Part shown: positions 9,974-21,662 of the stretch, piece by piece
Layout of the letters: each line of letters begins with the position of its first letter
How positions within the stretch are numbered: position 1 is the stretch's first letter
Assembly: GCA_930367215.1 (NCBI GenBank)
Contig: OV884060.1
Location: 181,485,253 to 181,549,252 of the forward strand
Source: Pollenia angustigena
Lineage: Eukaryota; Arthropoda; Insecta; Diptera; Polleniidae
Length of the DNA: 64,000 nucleotides
Direction: 5' to 3'
Notes under the pieces: model-generated
Told to the model about the DNA's origin: nothing
Database searches by the model: none
Seen by the model: the letters and a program-made list of their open reading frames with translations, nothing else
Translations under genes and position numbers: made by a program

Positions 9974-12900
9974 ATGTTTATAAAATGTTTTATATTGACT
10001 ATATTTTGTTCAATTTGGTTAAAGCATACAGAGGCAAATGAAAGAAGTACGTCAGTGATAAAAAAAGTGTAAAATAAAAAATTAAACAATCAGGCAAGTC
10101 CTGAAACCACTTGATTTCAAATCACTTAAAAAATCACATGTGTGATATTGTGGTGTTCCTTTTGTGTGTTGTCCGGTGTGTTTTTCAATTGCCGAAAGCA
10201 CACCGAAAAACACAAAAACGGTGCTATTTCCACAAAATGACACGTGTGATTTTAAAAGCACGTGATTTGAGATCAGGTGATTTTCAGAACAGGCCTTAGT
10301 ATAGTAAAAAACAAGTAAAAGTAATATTATTTACCCATAACCATAGTATTGCGAGGACAATTGTTCCCTAAATAAAATGGTATGGGCGCAATTGTACTGA
10401 ATCCTCATTCCGTGAGCATATTTTTATGAGCGCTAGGTGCAATAGTAGGTCGGTTTCGCTGATTTTTAAAAACAAACAAATCTCATGTATAGAAAATATT
10501 GGAGTTCATTTCTATCAACCCAGCTTGTTTTGTATAGACCCTATCGTACCAAACCCTTAATTCGATGGGACACTTCTATGGGGGCCAAGTGAAATAATGG
10601 CTAAATTTCGCTGATTTTAATATTTAGTTCGCTTTATATATTTTAGAAATATCTGGTCTGAATTTGGTTCTCCTTTCTCATATTTATATTTATGGGCGCC
10701 ATCGGGCCAAAATGTTAATTGTTATAAAGTTTTAAGTAGAATTTAAATAAAGTTTTATGGCTTAAAATTAGAGATTAAATTGTCAATAAGAGGCAGTCGT
10801 GGATTTCTGCTAATATATCGGCCATTCGTGGCGATCTGACTGAATTTCGATAGCAATCTATTTTGGGTTATTTGTGGTATTAATATATAACAACCTATCC
10901 CCCCATCATATTTAGGGTCTTCGTACAACCCATTTATACAGAATGATGGACATCGTTCAATCCAGGGCTGTGGAGTCAGTGTTGAGGTTTTTGTACCGGA
11001 GTCGGAGTTATAATACCCACAAAAACTCGCGACTAAAACAAAATAAAATTTTAGTAGGGTGTGCCTTAAAAATTTTGAAGTCAGGAAGTAAGGACCAGTC
11101 TGCTTTACATATGTAGGTTAGGTTAGGAAGGGTTATGCGACCAAGGGCACACTTCCACTCGGAGACCCATGCGGCCCATTGAAAATTCCTTCAATATAGA
11201 GGATGAAGAAAGAGAAATAAGAAGAAAGAAGTTGAAAAATGGATTTAAGATAATTTTTATACATATAATAGATACCACATAGAAAAAAACTCCCTCTACA
11301 GTCCCCTCCTCAGAAACAACCGACCTATTTCCCTGACAAACCCCAGTAGATCGACTGGATTACATCCAGCAATGGACCCCAGTTCGTCGTGAAATCTATC
11401 TCCTAGCCATTTCTCCCTGAGATCCAGCATCCTAGGACAGTGGCACAGTACACGCTTAATCGTCTCTAGCTCCTCAGAATCCTCGCATAATCTGCAGAAG
11501 TCCGGTATGGTATTGTCCCATTTACTCGTAAAACCCCTAACAGATCAATGACCCGTAAGAACCTTATAAGCGTCCTGAGACCGCTCCTATCCAATCCTAA
11601 CAGAGCCCTGGTTGCCCCTGCGTCTAAACCGGGCCATAATGCTCTTGACTCCCTGCGATCCGTTTCATCCCTCTAGCATCGCTTATTAAATACATATGTA
11701 AATAACTATATTAAAGCTCAACGCGACACAGAATCATTTTCTTGCTATATTAACAATTTAAAAGGTACAGCATTAAAGAAAGAGTTTAATGGACAGCCTC
11801 ATATATATTTAACATCAGGGTTAGAGTCGGAGTCGTATTAAAAAAAATTTCAGGGGACAGAGTCGCAATCGGAGTTAGAACTACATATTTCTTGATGACT
11901 CCACAGTCCTACAATAAACAAAAAAAAGCCATCAAAAAAGCTTATTTTTCGCGAATATCGCCAAATTTTATATTCGTGTTCAGCAACCTCACAGCATTAG
12001 CTTAAGCGGCCCATACACTTGCAATATTATTGTATATGATATTCGCCATATTATTTCCATTTTGTCCTATAATATAAGTCGCATAATGGTTTCAACTTAA
12101 TATTGCTCAAATTTCATTAAATAAAAAGGTGAACATAATCTAAAGGAATAACATAAACAGCATTGCAAAATGCTCCCAACACATTTCACTTTCTTTTCGT
12201 TATGGCAATAAAAATTAAAAGTCTTTTGATTGTTGCCAATATATTGTGCTACCTTCAAATATCACATAGACATTGGCGATATAATTGTACAATACGTAAA
12301 ATTTAACAAATTTATTGCAAGTGTATGAGCCGCTTTAGAAAACGATTTTATTTAAGATATAACAATTATTCAGGAAGTAAAAAAGGGTCATCTTAAATCT
12401 GACCATTTATGTATGAAAATTGTGGATATTTTGAATGTAATGAGTTATCAACTTTAAAAAGTGTTAAATGTTGCATCATATAATCACCCTTATTCTATTT
12501 GGCGTCGTCAACAGTAAACAACGCCGTTTTTTATGTTTTGTTTCAATTTCGTATTCCCGTTGGCAATATTGCCATATTTCGATGACTGTTAACTGTTTGG
12601 TATTTTCTAAGAAAAATTGGCGTTGCTGTTGCCTTAAATTGCCCTTGATTTTGTCGTCGGCATTTTTAGTGTTGTCTTGTGCTGCTTTTGTCGTGTTTTA
12701 AAAATTTTACGTTATGGTTGGCTGCAATTTTGATTTCTACGGCGGTTTTGATATTTTTCTTCATTTGTGTTGTGTTTTGATTAGAGTTTTTTTTTCCCGG
12801 AGTTTTTCGATTCCCGGGAAAGCGGGAAATTTTTTTGAATTTCCCGGGATCCCGGGATCCCGCTCCATATAAATAATACACAGTAAATTTGTTTCAAATA

Positions 12901-15900
12901 ATGAAAAAAAACTTTTTTAAAAAAACGTAAGGTAACTTGTTTACAAAGTAAGTAAAAGAAATCCTTAAATACTACAAAATTAAATGAAGATTAAAAGAGG
13001 AACTTGAATTATTATTACCTTACGGTTTTATATGTAAATTCCGTATTATTATTATGCTCTAGATACAAGATAAAAAATTAAGATAAACATAACAATTTAA
13101 TTCATAAACACAAATTGAGGTACTCAAGATATGAGATAAAAAAGTTAATTCATAAAATAGATACAATATTTTAAATAAATATATTAACATTTTTTAACGG
13201 CTTAGGAAATAACTTTCTGACACACTCAAAGCGCTTAGTAAGACGTCAAAAAGTATATTGATTATTTTATTTACTAATTACCATGTTTCGTTCATTTTTT
13301 TACCGAGGTTGGATAAATAGTTAAAAGTGCACCGTTGTAGAAGACTTTTGATTCACAATAAGAAGCATTTTTTTTTTTATAAACAACGTCTATATCAGTC
13401 AAATGTATGTCAAGGTTCATGCAAAAAATAGCATCAGCCTCTTACAAACCTTTTCATTTCATTAGGTCTATCTGTAATCTTTAGGACAATGTGGTTTTCA
13501 AATTGTATGTTGTAGTATCTTACACGAGTTTCCAAATTTTTTTTTATTTCGGTTTCCCCGCACTTCAAGGGTATATAAACCAACACAAATTGAAAAAAAT
13601 TTGTGTTTATCACCTAATAAACATATCGCTCCTTCATTGCAACATAGTCATATCTCAAAAAATCAAAAATTTTAAGTAATGTAAGCAAAGTGTTCCTTCA
13701 TGCCTTCTCGTAATTTATCTCAAACTGAACCGAAGTTATAGCAAAATATATCTTTAAATCGGTACATTTTGAAAACTTTAATCGCATTTTGCCAAGTTCA
13801 TTTGTTTTTGTAGATATGACTATGTTACAATAAAGGAGCGATATGTTTAGGTATCTGCTATTTTTAAGACTTGTCCATGGACAATTAAACTTTACTACCT
13901 GCATCTTATTTTGAATTAATGTTCTTTATTAACTTTTCACTTCACTAAATTTATTAATTATCAACTGTTGCACTGCTTATTCTGCTTTAAGTAGATTTAT
14001 TGCATCAGGAGACATTGATTTACGTATGTACTCACTTCTTGTAATTGATCTAAACGACAACCCATCCACAGATGCTAATTTTAAGAGAATAGAAATCTAT
14101 ATTTCAAAGTATAAATAGCTGTTTTCTTAAACTATGAGGATTTTTTTATTTCTCGGGATCCCGCATAAAAAATCCCGGGAAAGCGTCCCGGGAATTCCCG
14201 GGAAAAAACACTAGTTTTGATATATTTTTTGTAGATATACTTAATTGAAAAAATTAAAATAACAACTAAGTGCCAGTTCGAGAAGCTTGTGGAAGAGCTT
14301 GTAAAAAATCCATCACTAGCCAGAGGATTATGCAGCGTCTCTTTTCCTAATAAATTAAATATCCCTTGCGATTAAAGAAGAGATGGTGTTTTTTTTTTGC
14401 GCTAAAATTTTGATGTGGGTTCCGTCCACACAGCCAATTACACCTGGAAATGCTGCTTTTCAAAGAAATGCAACTTTAATTTATCCATTGTGGACAAAGT
14501 TCTCTCTTCATGACTACCAGAGTCTCAGACAAAATTTTTAAACTAGTGGTTGGGACAGTCAAAAGTTGAAATAATTTCCAACGCTGAGCTGGTACGATTC
14601 CTGGGCCAAAAAACGCAATGTTGCTGCTAATATATTGTGTTTGGAAAAAACGTTCCCTTTTTTAAATGAGGCTCTATTATTTCCAACACATGTTTAAAAG
14701 AAAATTTATTCGGCCGAAAAAAACTTTCAAATCTTAAAAAGGTTAAAAAAATCCATTAGGCACTTGGGAAAATTTAATATGTATAACAAAAAAATTTTCA
14801 TTTAAACATAATTTTTTTACAAAAAAATTTTAATTTAACTTAAAATTTGCACAAACAGCACATATGTATGTTTGTATTTATTTTTTTTTTTTCTTATAAA
14901 AAAACAGTAAACAAAATGAATCAGGTGATTTTAATATTAGAGATGTGTGCTGTATTTTATTAACATTATCGATAAATAGTCAACGGCGTCATAATACTCT
15001 TACAAAATACCATTTTAACATAGAATTGATGTTGTCTTTAAAAGAATTGCTGTTGCCTTAAAATTGCCGTTGTTATTGCCGACGCCAAATAGAATAAGGG
15101 TGAATGTTTCACAAATTTATCGATTTGATTTCGTAGAGGGCTAAAAGTAGGTCTCAAATTTTCCATTATTTTTCTCATGTTCCTGAGAATTAAATGCACA
15201 ATTTTAGTGCTATTTAAAATAAGCAAAAAAGTTGTGAATCTCCACCTTGTTGTACATTAATAAAAAAAGAAGAGCATTTTGTAGTTTGTATTTTAAATAC
15301 ATAACTTGAATGTATTATGTTTTTGAAATACACGACTTATATATATATATATGTATCTTGTATTTCAAATACATTAATGCTTGTATTTTTTCCAACCCTG
15401 TCCCCAGGTTACTTAAAAAAACTGGGTGTCAAATTGTTAATACATTTTCCAATTAGCCCAAGCGAACTTAAACTAAATGGCAATTGTACCCAATGAAGTA
15501 AATAAATATTGAAAAATTATACAAAATTAAAAAAAATCAATCTTAAGTTCAAACAATAAAGCAAGTTTACATTAATACTTTTTTTCAGAAAATGTGGTTT
15601 GCTATCATGGTACCTGGTCAACATATCGTCAATCTAATGGAAAATTTGATGTCGCAAAAGATATTGACCCCTTCCTATGTACACATTTAATGTATGCCTT
15701 TTTTGGTATTCAGGAAACCGGTGAACTTAGAGTGATAGATCCCTATTTGGACTTAGAAGATAATTATGGTCGTGGAAATATAAGAAAATTTAACGCTTTA
15801 AAATTGAAAAATCCCACATTAAAGACAATGGTTGCTGTGGGTGGCTGGAATGAGGGATCAATGATCTTCTCCATGGTTGCAGCCGATCCATTTAAAAGAG

Positions 15901-17115
15901 CGAAATTTGTACAGTCTGTGGTTCAATTTATACAAAGACATGGTTTTGATGGTTTAGATTTGGATTGGGAATATCCCAATCAGCGACATAAGTTAACAAA
16001 CAATGATCGCGAAAATTATTTGATTTGGTTAAAGGAGTTGAAAGATGGGTAACTAGTAAAAGACTAGACTTTTTAATATATTAACTTGAATGTTTTTATT
16101 ATTTAAATTTGTAGACTAGAACCATTTGGGTATTTATTGAGTGCAGCCGTGGGTTCGGCTGAGTTTTCGGCCGAACTTTCTTATGATATACCAGAAATTG
16201 CAAAATACTTGGATTTAATCAATGTTATGGCTTATGATCTCCATGGTCCTTGGGATTCAGTGGTGGGCATAAATGCTCCTTTATACGCCGGACCATTAGA
16301 CACTTCAGAACGAGCAAGACAACTGAATTTTGATGCTATAGTCAAATATTGGATAAATCAAGGTAAATCATTTGTACACTTACAAAATAATATATTTATA
16401 ATCATAATATTTAAAAGGCGCTCCTCGCGAGAAACTAATTATGGGTGTACCCTTTTATGGACGATCCTTCACTCTGGCCGATCCTAATAATCATGGCGTT
16501 GGTGCTCCTCACATTGGCCGTGGAATGGCCGGTCAATATTCAGTAGAACCCGGAATTATTGGTTACAATGAATTGTGTGAAACATTCCAAAATCAACCAT
16601 CTCTCTGGAACCAAGAATGGGAATCTTATCAAATGGTTCCTTTTGCCTATTATGGACGCCAATGGGTGGGCTATGAAAATGAGAAAAGTATTGCCCTTAA
16701 AGTAGACTATATAAAGAAGGAAGATTTAGGCGGCATTATGATTTGGTCCATAGAATCTGATGATTTTAAAGGTGTCTGCGGCCAAAAACGTTATCCCTTA
16801 TTAACGCTTATAAATGAAATGCTTCACGAAACTATACAATCCGATTTATTTAATAGAGGACCAGAAGTTTCCCAGCAACAGGTATTAACAAGCATTAATG
16901 ATGTTAATGTTATTAACTCAACCCAAACCTTAAATGCGGATAGCATGTGTCAAGGTAAAAATGGTTATGTACGTGATCCCGAAAATTGCGGAAAATTCTA
17001 TTTTTGTGATAATGGAGAAATATATGGTTTTGTTTGTCCATCAGCTTTGAACTTCGATTTGAGAATGTCAACTTGTAACTATAAATATTTGGTAGATTGT
17101 AAATCGAATAACTAA
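9974..17115 (+). CDS. Secreted GH18 chitinase with C-terminal CBM14 (copy 2)
   Basis: Joined exons 9974-10046, 15589-16048, 16115-16362 and 16418-17115 give 1479 bases, a 492-aa protein, all with GT/AG borders and matching phases. Residues 1-21 form a signal peptide ending HTEA; mature sequence begins near NERKNVVCYHGTW. The GH18 barrel spans about 27-390. The catalytic motif DGLDLDWE is at 145-152 (E152 proton donor) and MAYD at 216-219. GIMIWSIESDD follows near the barrel end. Six cysteines at 438-488 fit a peritrophin-A type chitin-binding domain (CBM14). It should hydrolyse chitin outside the cell; in flies, chitinases of this layout (Cht4/8/9/12 group) are mostly midgut proteins acting on the peritrophic matrix. 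The exact orthologue is not assigned. Intron 1 (10047-15588) is swollen by transposons, whereas in copy 1 it is 90 bases. The start is set by the exon-1 ATG; no ATG lies in frame in exon 2 before the core. Confidence 0.9.
10092..10297. mobile_element. MITE-like inverted repeat in chitinase intron 1
   Basis: The left end AGGCAAGTCCTGAAACCACT is imperfectly repeated, inverted, at the right end (10255-10296, AGGCCTGTTCTGAAAATCAC on the complement). The interior carries further CAC/GTG motifs in both orientations. Flanking duplication not clear. Confidence 0.6.
10298..10962. other. Intron sequence, no gene seen
   Basis: Low-copy-looking intron sequence of chitinase copy 2. Near 10785-10880 it shares wording (GAGGCAGTCGTGG, GGCCATT, GATCTGGCTGAATTTC) with 56350-56420, so part of it is another interspersed repeat. 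Confidence 0.5.
10963..11910. mobile_element. Element with CAGGGCTGTGGAGTC ends
   Basis: The left end CAGGGCTGTGGAGTC and right end GACTCCACAGTCCT are inverted repeats; GGAGTCGGAGT-type motifs sit just inside both ends (10998, 11825). A retrotransposon fragment (11116-11691) is inserted within it. The ends resemble hAT-type termini, but no clean 8-bp duplication is visible, so the superfamily is tentative. Confidence 0.6.
11116..11691 (-). mobile_element. 5'-truncated LOA-type retrotransposon fragment
   Basis: On the minus strand this reads a degraded C-terminus of a LINE ORF2 (blocks CRLCEDSEELETIKRVLCHC, DLLGFVREIGRLF), the counterpart of the zinc-knuckle region of the full element at 25720-31196. 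It ends in the same pentamer tail, seen here as TAGGTTAGGTTAGG at 11113-11126. Target duplications ACATATGTA lie at 11107-11115 and 11692-11700. Stops and frameshifts abound. Confidence 0.8.
12005..12334. mobile_element. MITE with TTA duplication in chitinase intron 1
   Basis: Ends AGCGGCCCATACACTTGCAA and TTGCAAGTGTATGAGCCGCT (one mismatch) are flanked by TTA at 12002-12004 and 12335-12337, as in PIF/Harbinger elements. The 330-bp interior is noncoding and carries repeated GCAATATT/AATATTGC motifs. Confidence 0.82.
12782..14213. mobile_element. hAT-type element nested in the Harbinger element
   Basis: Flanked by GTTTTGAT at 12774-12781 and 14214-14221, a perfect 8-bp duplication. Ends are TAGAGTTTTTTTTTCCCGG and, on the complement, TAGTGTTTTTTCCCGGG; sub-terminal clusters of CCCGGGA and GGATCCCG occur at both ends. 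No transposase frame survives. It carries a smaller MITE at 13618-13849. A related terminal fragment is at 57095-57150. Confidence 0.85.
13618..13849. mobile_element. MITE nested inside the hAT element
   Basis: Inverted ends TAAACATATCGCTCCTTCAT and the complement of 13810-13849 (GATATGACTATG... GGAGCGATATGTTTA) pair over about 40 bases with few mismatches. The family recurs at 37065-37280 (CATATCGCTC ends). Three elements are thus nested inside one intron. Confidence 0.78.
15103..15588. other. 3' end of chitinase intron 1
   Basis: AT-rich with a TA microsatellite near 15338-15355. The splice acceptor of chitinase exon 2 follows a T-rich tract at 15579-15588. No gene. Confidence 0.6.
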
Positions 17116-17194
17116 ATTGTGAAATGCTTTAAAGAATTTAAAAAAAATATATATGTACATACCGCACCAGTTTGGTTCCTCTCTATTAATATTT

Positions 17195-17200
17195 AATAAA
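17195..17200 (+). promoter_or_regulatory. Candidate poly(A) signal of chitinase copy 2
   Basis: AATAAA, 80 bases after the stop codon. Position and motif only; other AATAAA hexamers follow further downstream. Confidence 0.45.
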
Positions 17201-18039
17201 TTTCTTCTCTCTCAATATTTATAAATTTTCCCTTTTTACAAGAAAAGGATATATGTATATGGTTATATCCACCCACTGTATAAATTTTACATCATGTATT
17301 CTACTCTTTCGCAAAAAAAACTCACCTTTAGAGGATTCTGTGCAATATGTACATTTATGTTTGTATGTATGTATATGTAAATTTTTCTCTAAGATAAAAG
17401 TTTAAATTTAATAAATATCAAATTTGATTACTCAGCTTCTAACACCTATTTTCTATTTATTACTCGTAAATAAAGGTAAGTTAAGAATAAAAACAAGACT
17501 GATCCATTTTATTCCTCATCGAGGCCACATTTTTAAAGGGAAGAAAGTACGAAAAAATTTAACAAAAATACTTATTTTTTTCTTATAGTTTTTAAATATA
17601 TTTTGAAATAAACATTTGTTTAAATAAAACTAATTAAAAATTATTAGTTTGTGTTTTTTCGCGAGCATATTTTTAATATTTTTTGATTTTTTTTTTTTTT
17701 TTTTTGAGAATATTTGAATGCGAATACCAATATATCGGCGTTACTTCGGATTTGCCGATATATCGGTATCGGCGATATTTTGCTGTCGATACGATGATAC
17801 TTTTTTTTTATAGATTTTTTGAACAAACATTTAAAAGCAGAACATAACATCGAACGGAAAAATAAATGGTTTCTTTTTTTTTTTTTTTTTTTTTTTGCAA
17901 ATGCATAAACGCATTGAACGCTTGGTGTGGACCAGTAGCTGTAGCCGTTTTGCTTTGCACTATAATAAGTAGTTAAATGTTCTCGCATTGACAAGTCCTG
18001 TACCTAATAAAACATTTTATCATTTTGCGAAGCACTTAA
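17201..18039. other. Intergenic repeats, hAT-like end fragment
   Basis: AT-rich with long T tracts near 17690-17705 and 17875-17896. Around 17730-17805 a cluster of TATCGG/CCGATA motifs matches, inverted, the cluster at 20565-20645, which ends in GTATCGTTACATCCCTT; together these look like the two ends of an eroded hAT-type element. No gene. Confidence 0.5.
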
Positions 18040-18663
18040 GGGCTATTCTATTCTGACGGGTGCAACATTTAGACGCTTTAAACGTCTTTTGGGCGATTCT
18101 ATTCTGACGGGTGCAACATTTAGACGCTTTAAACGTCTTACTAATAGAAAGAAACACATTTGCAATTAAGTTATTTCTAGAAGGGATAACATTTTTTTAT
18201 ATACTATTGTTATCTATTTACAAGAATTTATATGAAACGATCAAATAGCCACGAGAGAGCTTTAAAGTGCATGACGGGTGCAACCAACCCACTTCATAAG
18301 ATCATAACACAAAAACACAAAACACTGTAAATTTTTAAACTTTTATTGTACTATTCTTTTTTATTGTGAAAGATGATATATCAGACGATGATTATCAAAT
18401 CAAACATCGTAGAGTAATATAATCCAATAATAAGATATTTCCTCTTTAAGCCATGACGGGCGCAACATGCAATGAATTTTCTGTTCGCGCCAAATCTATG
18501 AATCTTAATGCTTCGAAATGCACAACAAATTTATATTTAAGCTAACGTCTAAAAAAATTATATTACTATAAAATATAGATTTTTACTTTAAATTGGCATC
18601 AAAAAGTATCAAATAGTGTGATTTGAAAATTGATGTTAAAAGTTGTCTAGAATAGAATCGTCC
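18040..18663. mobile_element. TTAA-flanked non-autonomous element, copy 2
   Basis: Ends GGGCTATTCTATTCT and AGAATAGAATCGTCC are inverted repeats flanked by TTAA at 18036-18039 and 18664-18667. The first 51 bases are repeated in tandem (second unit begins 18091, GGGCGATTCTATTCTGACGG). The body matches 3598-4302. TTAA duplication is the mark of piggyBac-type insertion; no coding sequence supports the superfamily. Confidence 0.78.
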
Positions 18664-18800
18664 TTAAGGTAAATTTAAACAAATAAGCGTAAATTGATGC
18701 GCTTACTTCAAAGAGGGAACTCACCATATAAAATTTAGGGTTTCCGTAAGCGAGATGGTAAGCGAAACTTTTACATTTCTCCCTTACAAACCTGGGGCCC

Positions 18801-18996
18801 GATTGTTGCAGTCGTAATCGAGTACTTTCAGTCAATTTCAGTCAATACTGAACGAATCGGAATTATTTTTTCAGTGTTATAAAGCATTAATTTGAGTTCA
18901 CAATACTGAAAAAATAATTTCGATTCGTTCAGTATCGACTGAAATAAAATTGCTTTCGAATCGAGAAAGTACTCGATCACGACTGACAGAATTAGA
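18801..18996. mobile_element. MITE-like double hairpin
   Basis: Outer inverted arms (GATTGTTGCAGTCGTAATCG, GAGTACTTTC / GAAAGTACTCGATCACGACT) enclose inner inverted arms (TACTGAACGAATCGGAATTA / AATTTCGATTCGTTCAGTA). Target duplication unclear. Confidence 0.65.
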
Positions 18997-19163
18997 ATTT
19001 GTTGGAAGCTCCATTTTTTATTGGGTATGTATTTGTACGTTTTAAGATTTTTTGCTTACTTTTGTTAATTTTTGTGAGAATAAAAATCATTTGATAACTT
19101 TGAAGAGACCACAAAATGCATAAGCAACGTCACTGACTGAAATTCGTGGTTTGCGAATTTTAA

Positions 19164-19248
19164 ACATGCCTGCGACTATTTGGTGATATATTAAAGAGAA
19201 CGCAAACGTATTTCCTTTAATCTATTACCAAACTGTTGCAGGCGTATT
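19164..19248. mobile_element. Short TTAA-flanked MITE, second copy
   Basis: Same family as 8139-8224: ends ACATGCCTGCGAC and GTTGCAGGCGTATT, TTAA at 19160-19163 and 19249-19252. Confidence 0.72.
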
Positions 19249-19960
19249 TTAAATTTGCCAACCACGATAAGGGTGATTGTCCAAAACTATTCCGCAAGTT
19301 AACAATCATCGAACATTATTAGAAAATACAATAAATGAATACACTGAGATGTAGAATAGTTCAGAGTCCCAAAAATTGGCGGTTTTCTTAGTCGCCAATT
19401 TCAAGGAATGACGATTTGATACATAAACCTCGAAAATTTTAAAAATAATAAAGATACTTAACATGACTCTGCAGTAAAAGTTCTGATAAGTTCACAAGAG
19501 CTTACCTTTAAAGCGTTTATGAAAATGTTATAAGAAAATTTCGAGAAGGATTATGCTCCATCCATCCTACGCTGAGGTTCAGCTAAAGAAGTCTAAAGAT
19601 ACCTAAGATTTTCTTATTTTTCTAGAGAGGCATTCCGCTTGTTTACTGACGGAATGAAATGTTATATCCAAAATTTAAGAACATGGCGCAGAAATTAGTT
19701 CTGTCGCATCTGAGAGACTATTTTGCACTACAGGTCTGCTTTAAACGGACTTGCAAAATACAAAACCAACAATCTTATTAATATAAATTTTAAATAATAA
19801 TATCTTACACTTTTTTTTTTTAAAGAGTAATTTAACTTTTGTTAATTTTACCAGGAATTCAAATACAATTCGTTAAAATCTTATTAACATCAATTTTAAA
19901 TTTTAATAATCTCTTACGCAGTAATTTTGTATAATAACAAGTTAGAGTGCTATATTCGGC
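19249..19960. other. Intergenic, no gene seen
   Basis: No sustained reading frame or recognised repeat boundary. AT content rises after 19780. Confidence 0.5.
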
Positions 19961-20520
19961 TGTGCCGAATCTTTGATACCCTCCACCGACAGTTCGAATG
20001 TTTAAGGAGTAATATCTGTATGATGTTATTATTATCTTAAACTGTGACGATTTGTTATTAATTATGGTTTTAGGCGACTAAACTGTTTTCCGGTAGTAGG
20101 GTTTATATGGGGCCTAGGGTAAATTATGGACCGATCATTTCGAAATTTCACAGCGTCATTTCTAGTCCTTTAAAACTGTGACGTACCAATTTCTGTTATG
20201 ATAGCATTATTAATTATGGTTTTAGGTGTACTAAACTGTTTTCAGGGAGTAGGGTTTCTTTGGGGCCAAGGGTAAATTATGTACCGATCTTCACGAAATT
20301 TCACAGTATCATTTATAGTCCTATAAAACTGTGACGAGCCAAAATTTGTTATGATTGCATAATTTTTTACGGTTTTAGGCGTACTAAACTGTTTTCCGGT
20401 AGTAGGGTTTATATGGGGCCTAAGGTAAATTATGGACCGATCGTCACGAAATTTCACAGTGTTATTTCTAGTCCTAAAAAACTGTGACGTACCAAATTTT
20501 GTTACGGTATAAAAAATAAC
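19960..20520. repeat. Interspersed repeat with three ~153-base tandem units
   Basis: Begins with the ATTCGGCTGTGCCGAATC palindrome and TACCCTCCACCGA. Three tandem units follow, their GGTTTTAGG marks at 20066, 20218 and 20371 (spacings 152 and 153). Each contains GTAGGGTTT, GGGGCC and GTAAATTATG blocks. The minus-strand open frame here is a by-product. Confidence 0.75.
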
Positions 20521-20663
20521 TTTAATTGAGTTTTGTTAATTTTACCTTGAATTTAAATTTTATATTCGTATCGGTATCGCCGATATTACCTTATTAATAT
20601 CGGTGTCGGCATCGTATCGGCAAATAGCGTATCGTTACATCCCTTATTTAAACATGCCCTAAG

Positions 20664-20855
20664 GAGTTACTCTTTATTGCAATGCGAAAGGAAACGGTGA
20701 TTGGTACTCTTTAATGCAGTTGCGTATTCGTCTTTCGCATCTTTTTATTTTTTTTCTTTTCGCAAATCAAATCAACACTTTTGCGGTAGTGACAGAGAGT
20801 ACCAAGTTGGCATTTAGCTTTCGCATCGAAATTGTTGTCACATCGAAACTATTTA
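20664..20855. mobile_element. MITE, CTACTCTCTATTG family (copy B)
   Basis: Shares the sub-terminal blocks of copy A at 5014-5316 (ATGCGAAAG, CTTTTCGCAAATCA, GAGAGTACCAAGTT, TTTCGCATCGAAATTG). Ends are degraded (GTTACTCTTTATTGCAATGC at the left). Confidence 0.6.
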
Positions 20856-21386
20856 CATAGGAAAAAGGGGAGAAGGGTGAAAACTCCGGGGAATTGTGCT
20901 GATTATTTTTTTTTAATTCTTTAAGTTTGGTAAAAATGTCTTAAGTCAGAAATTGTAGTTTCTTTAATGTTAAATTGATTTATTTCCTAAAAATCAAGTG
21001 GTTACGATTGGAAGCAGCTGTGCTAGACTAATGTTGTTGATTTCAAACAAAAGAGAACAAAATATGAAGTTAAATCCAATAAAAAACTCAAAATTCATTT
21101 TTTTGACTGAAGACCTTTTTGCCGAACTTTAAAGAATTATAAGTTGGAAAGTTTCCCCCGGTTATCAATTTATAGATAAATTAGATTTAAATTGACACTA
21201 CTAAATGGAAAACAAGATGTAGTAAGTATAATTTATTTTCTTTAAATTTTCATTCGTTACCGTCATTAAAGCCAACGTCACCATATCTGAGTAGGGTGTT
21301 TTGAGTTTATTAACATTGACAATTACGTAGGTTTTTATATGGCCGTGCTTACCCGACTATACATTCTAGATTAGGTAAGTAAGAAA

Positions 21387-21662
21387 TTGAAGTCAGTTCT
21401 CAACAGATGCACTTACCCCATTGATCCGTTGTGCTACCATGGAATTCTACTAAACAGACTTGCCACGGTAGAACCAACCCGAACTCCTAAAGAATTAATC
21501 GAAAGTGGCATGTCACATTTTTGCCAGTCGACTTCTTGCCAATGCATGACAGAGGAGGTGTTCCAAAATTCGGCAGTAATCATTGTATCTGACTCCGAAG
21601 CCTACATAAAAGACGATGTCCACCGATGCGCTTGTCATCTATACGGGGCCACAATTGCCTGG
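21387..21662 (+). other. Unrecognised possible exon remnant
   Basis: An open frame from 21387 has non-repetitive, balanced composition with many Cys (CTYPIDPLCYHG, FCQSTSCQCMTEE, VHRCACHLYG) and lower AT content than its surroundings. It is cut at about 21662 by a MITE, and coding-like sequence without a clean frame resumes after 21834. I do not recognise the protein. It may be the remnant of a host exon or of a transposon gene. Confidence 0.4.

Larger units (their letters stand above)
12485..15102 (-). mobile_element. PIF/Harbinger element, interrupted
   Basis: Terminal inverted repeats CACCCTTATTCTATTTGGCG (12485-) and its complement ending 15102 are flanked by AAT at 12482-12484 and 15103-15105. 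On the minus strand, about 14640-14403 encodes broken HARBI1-type transposase: blocks reading SETLVVMKRELCPQWI and, at about 14455-14403, FPGVIGCVDGTHIKI, the first catalytic Asp motif of the family. Frameshifts break it. An hAT element (12782-14213) is inserted in it. The whole stack lies in chitinase copy 2 intron 1. Confidence 0.85.

Noticed and set aside
15592..15594. ATG at the start of chitinase exon 2 as a translation start
   Set aside because: It is in the wrong frame (MWFA...). The protein frame enters through the splice acceptor at 15588, and a matching signal-peptide exon exists at 9974-10046.
17644..17994. 116-aa minus-strand open frame rich in Lys
   Set aside because: Created by long T tracts (poly-Lys on the complement); low complexity.
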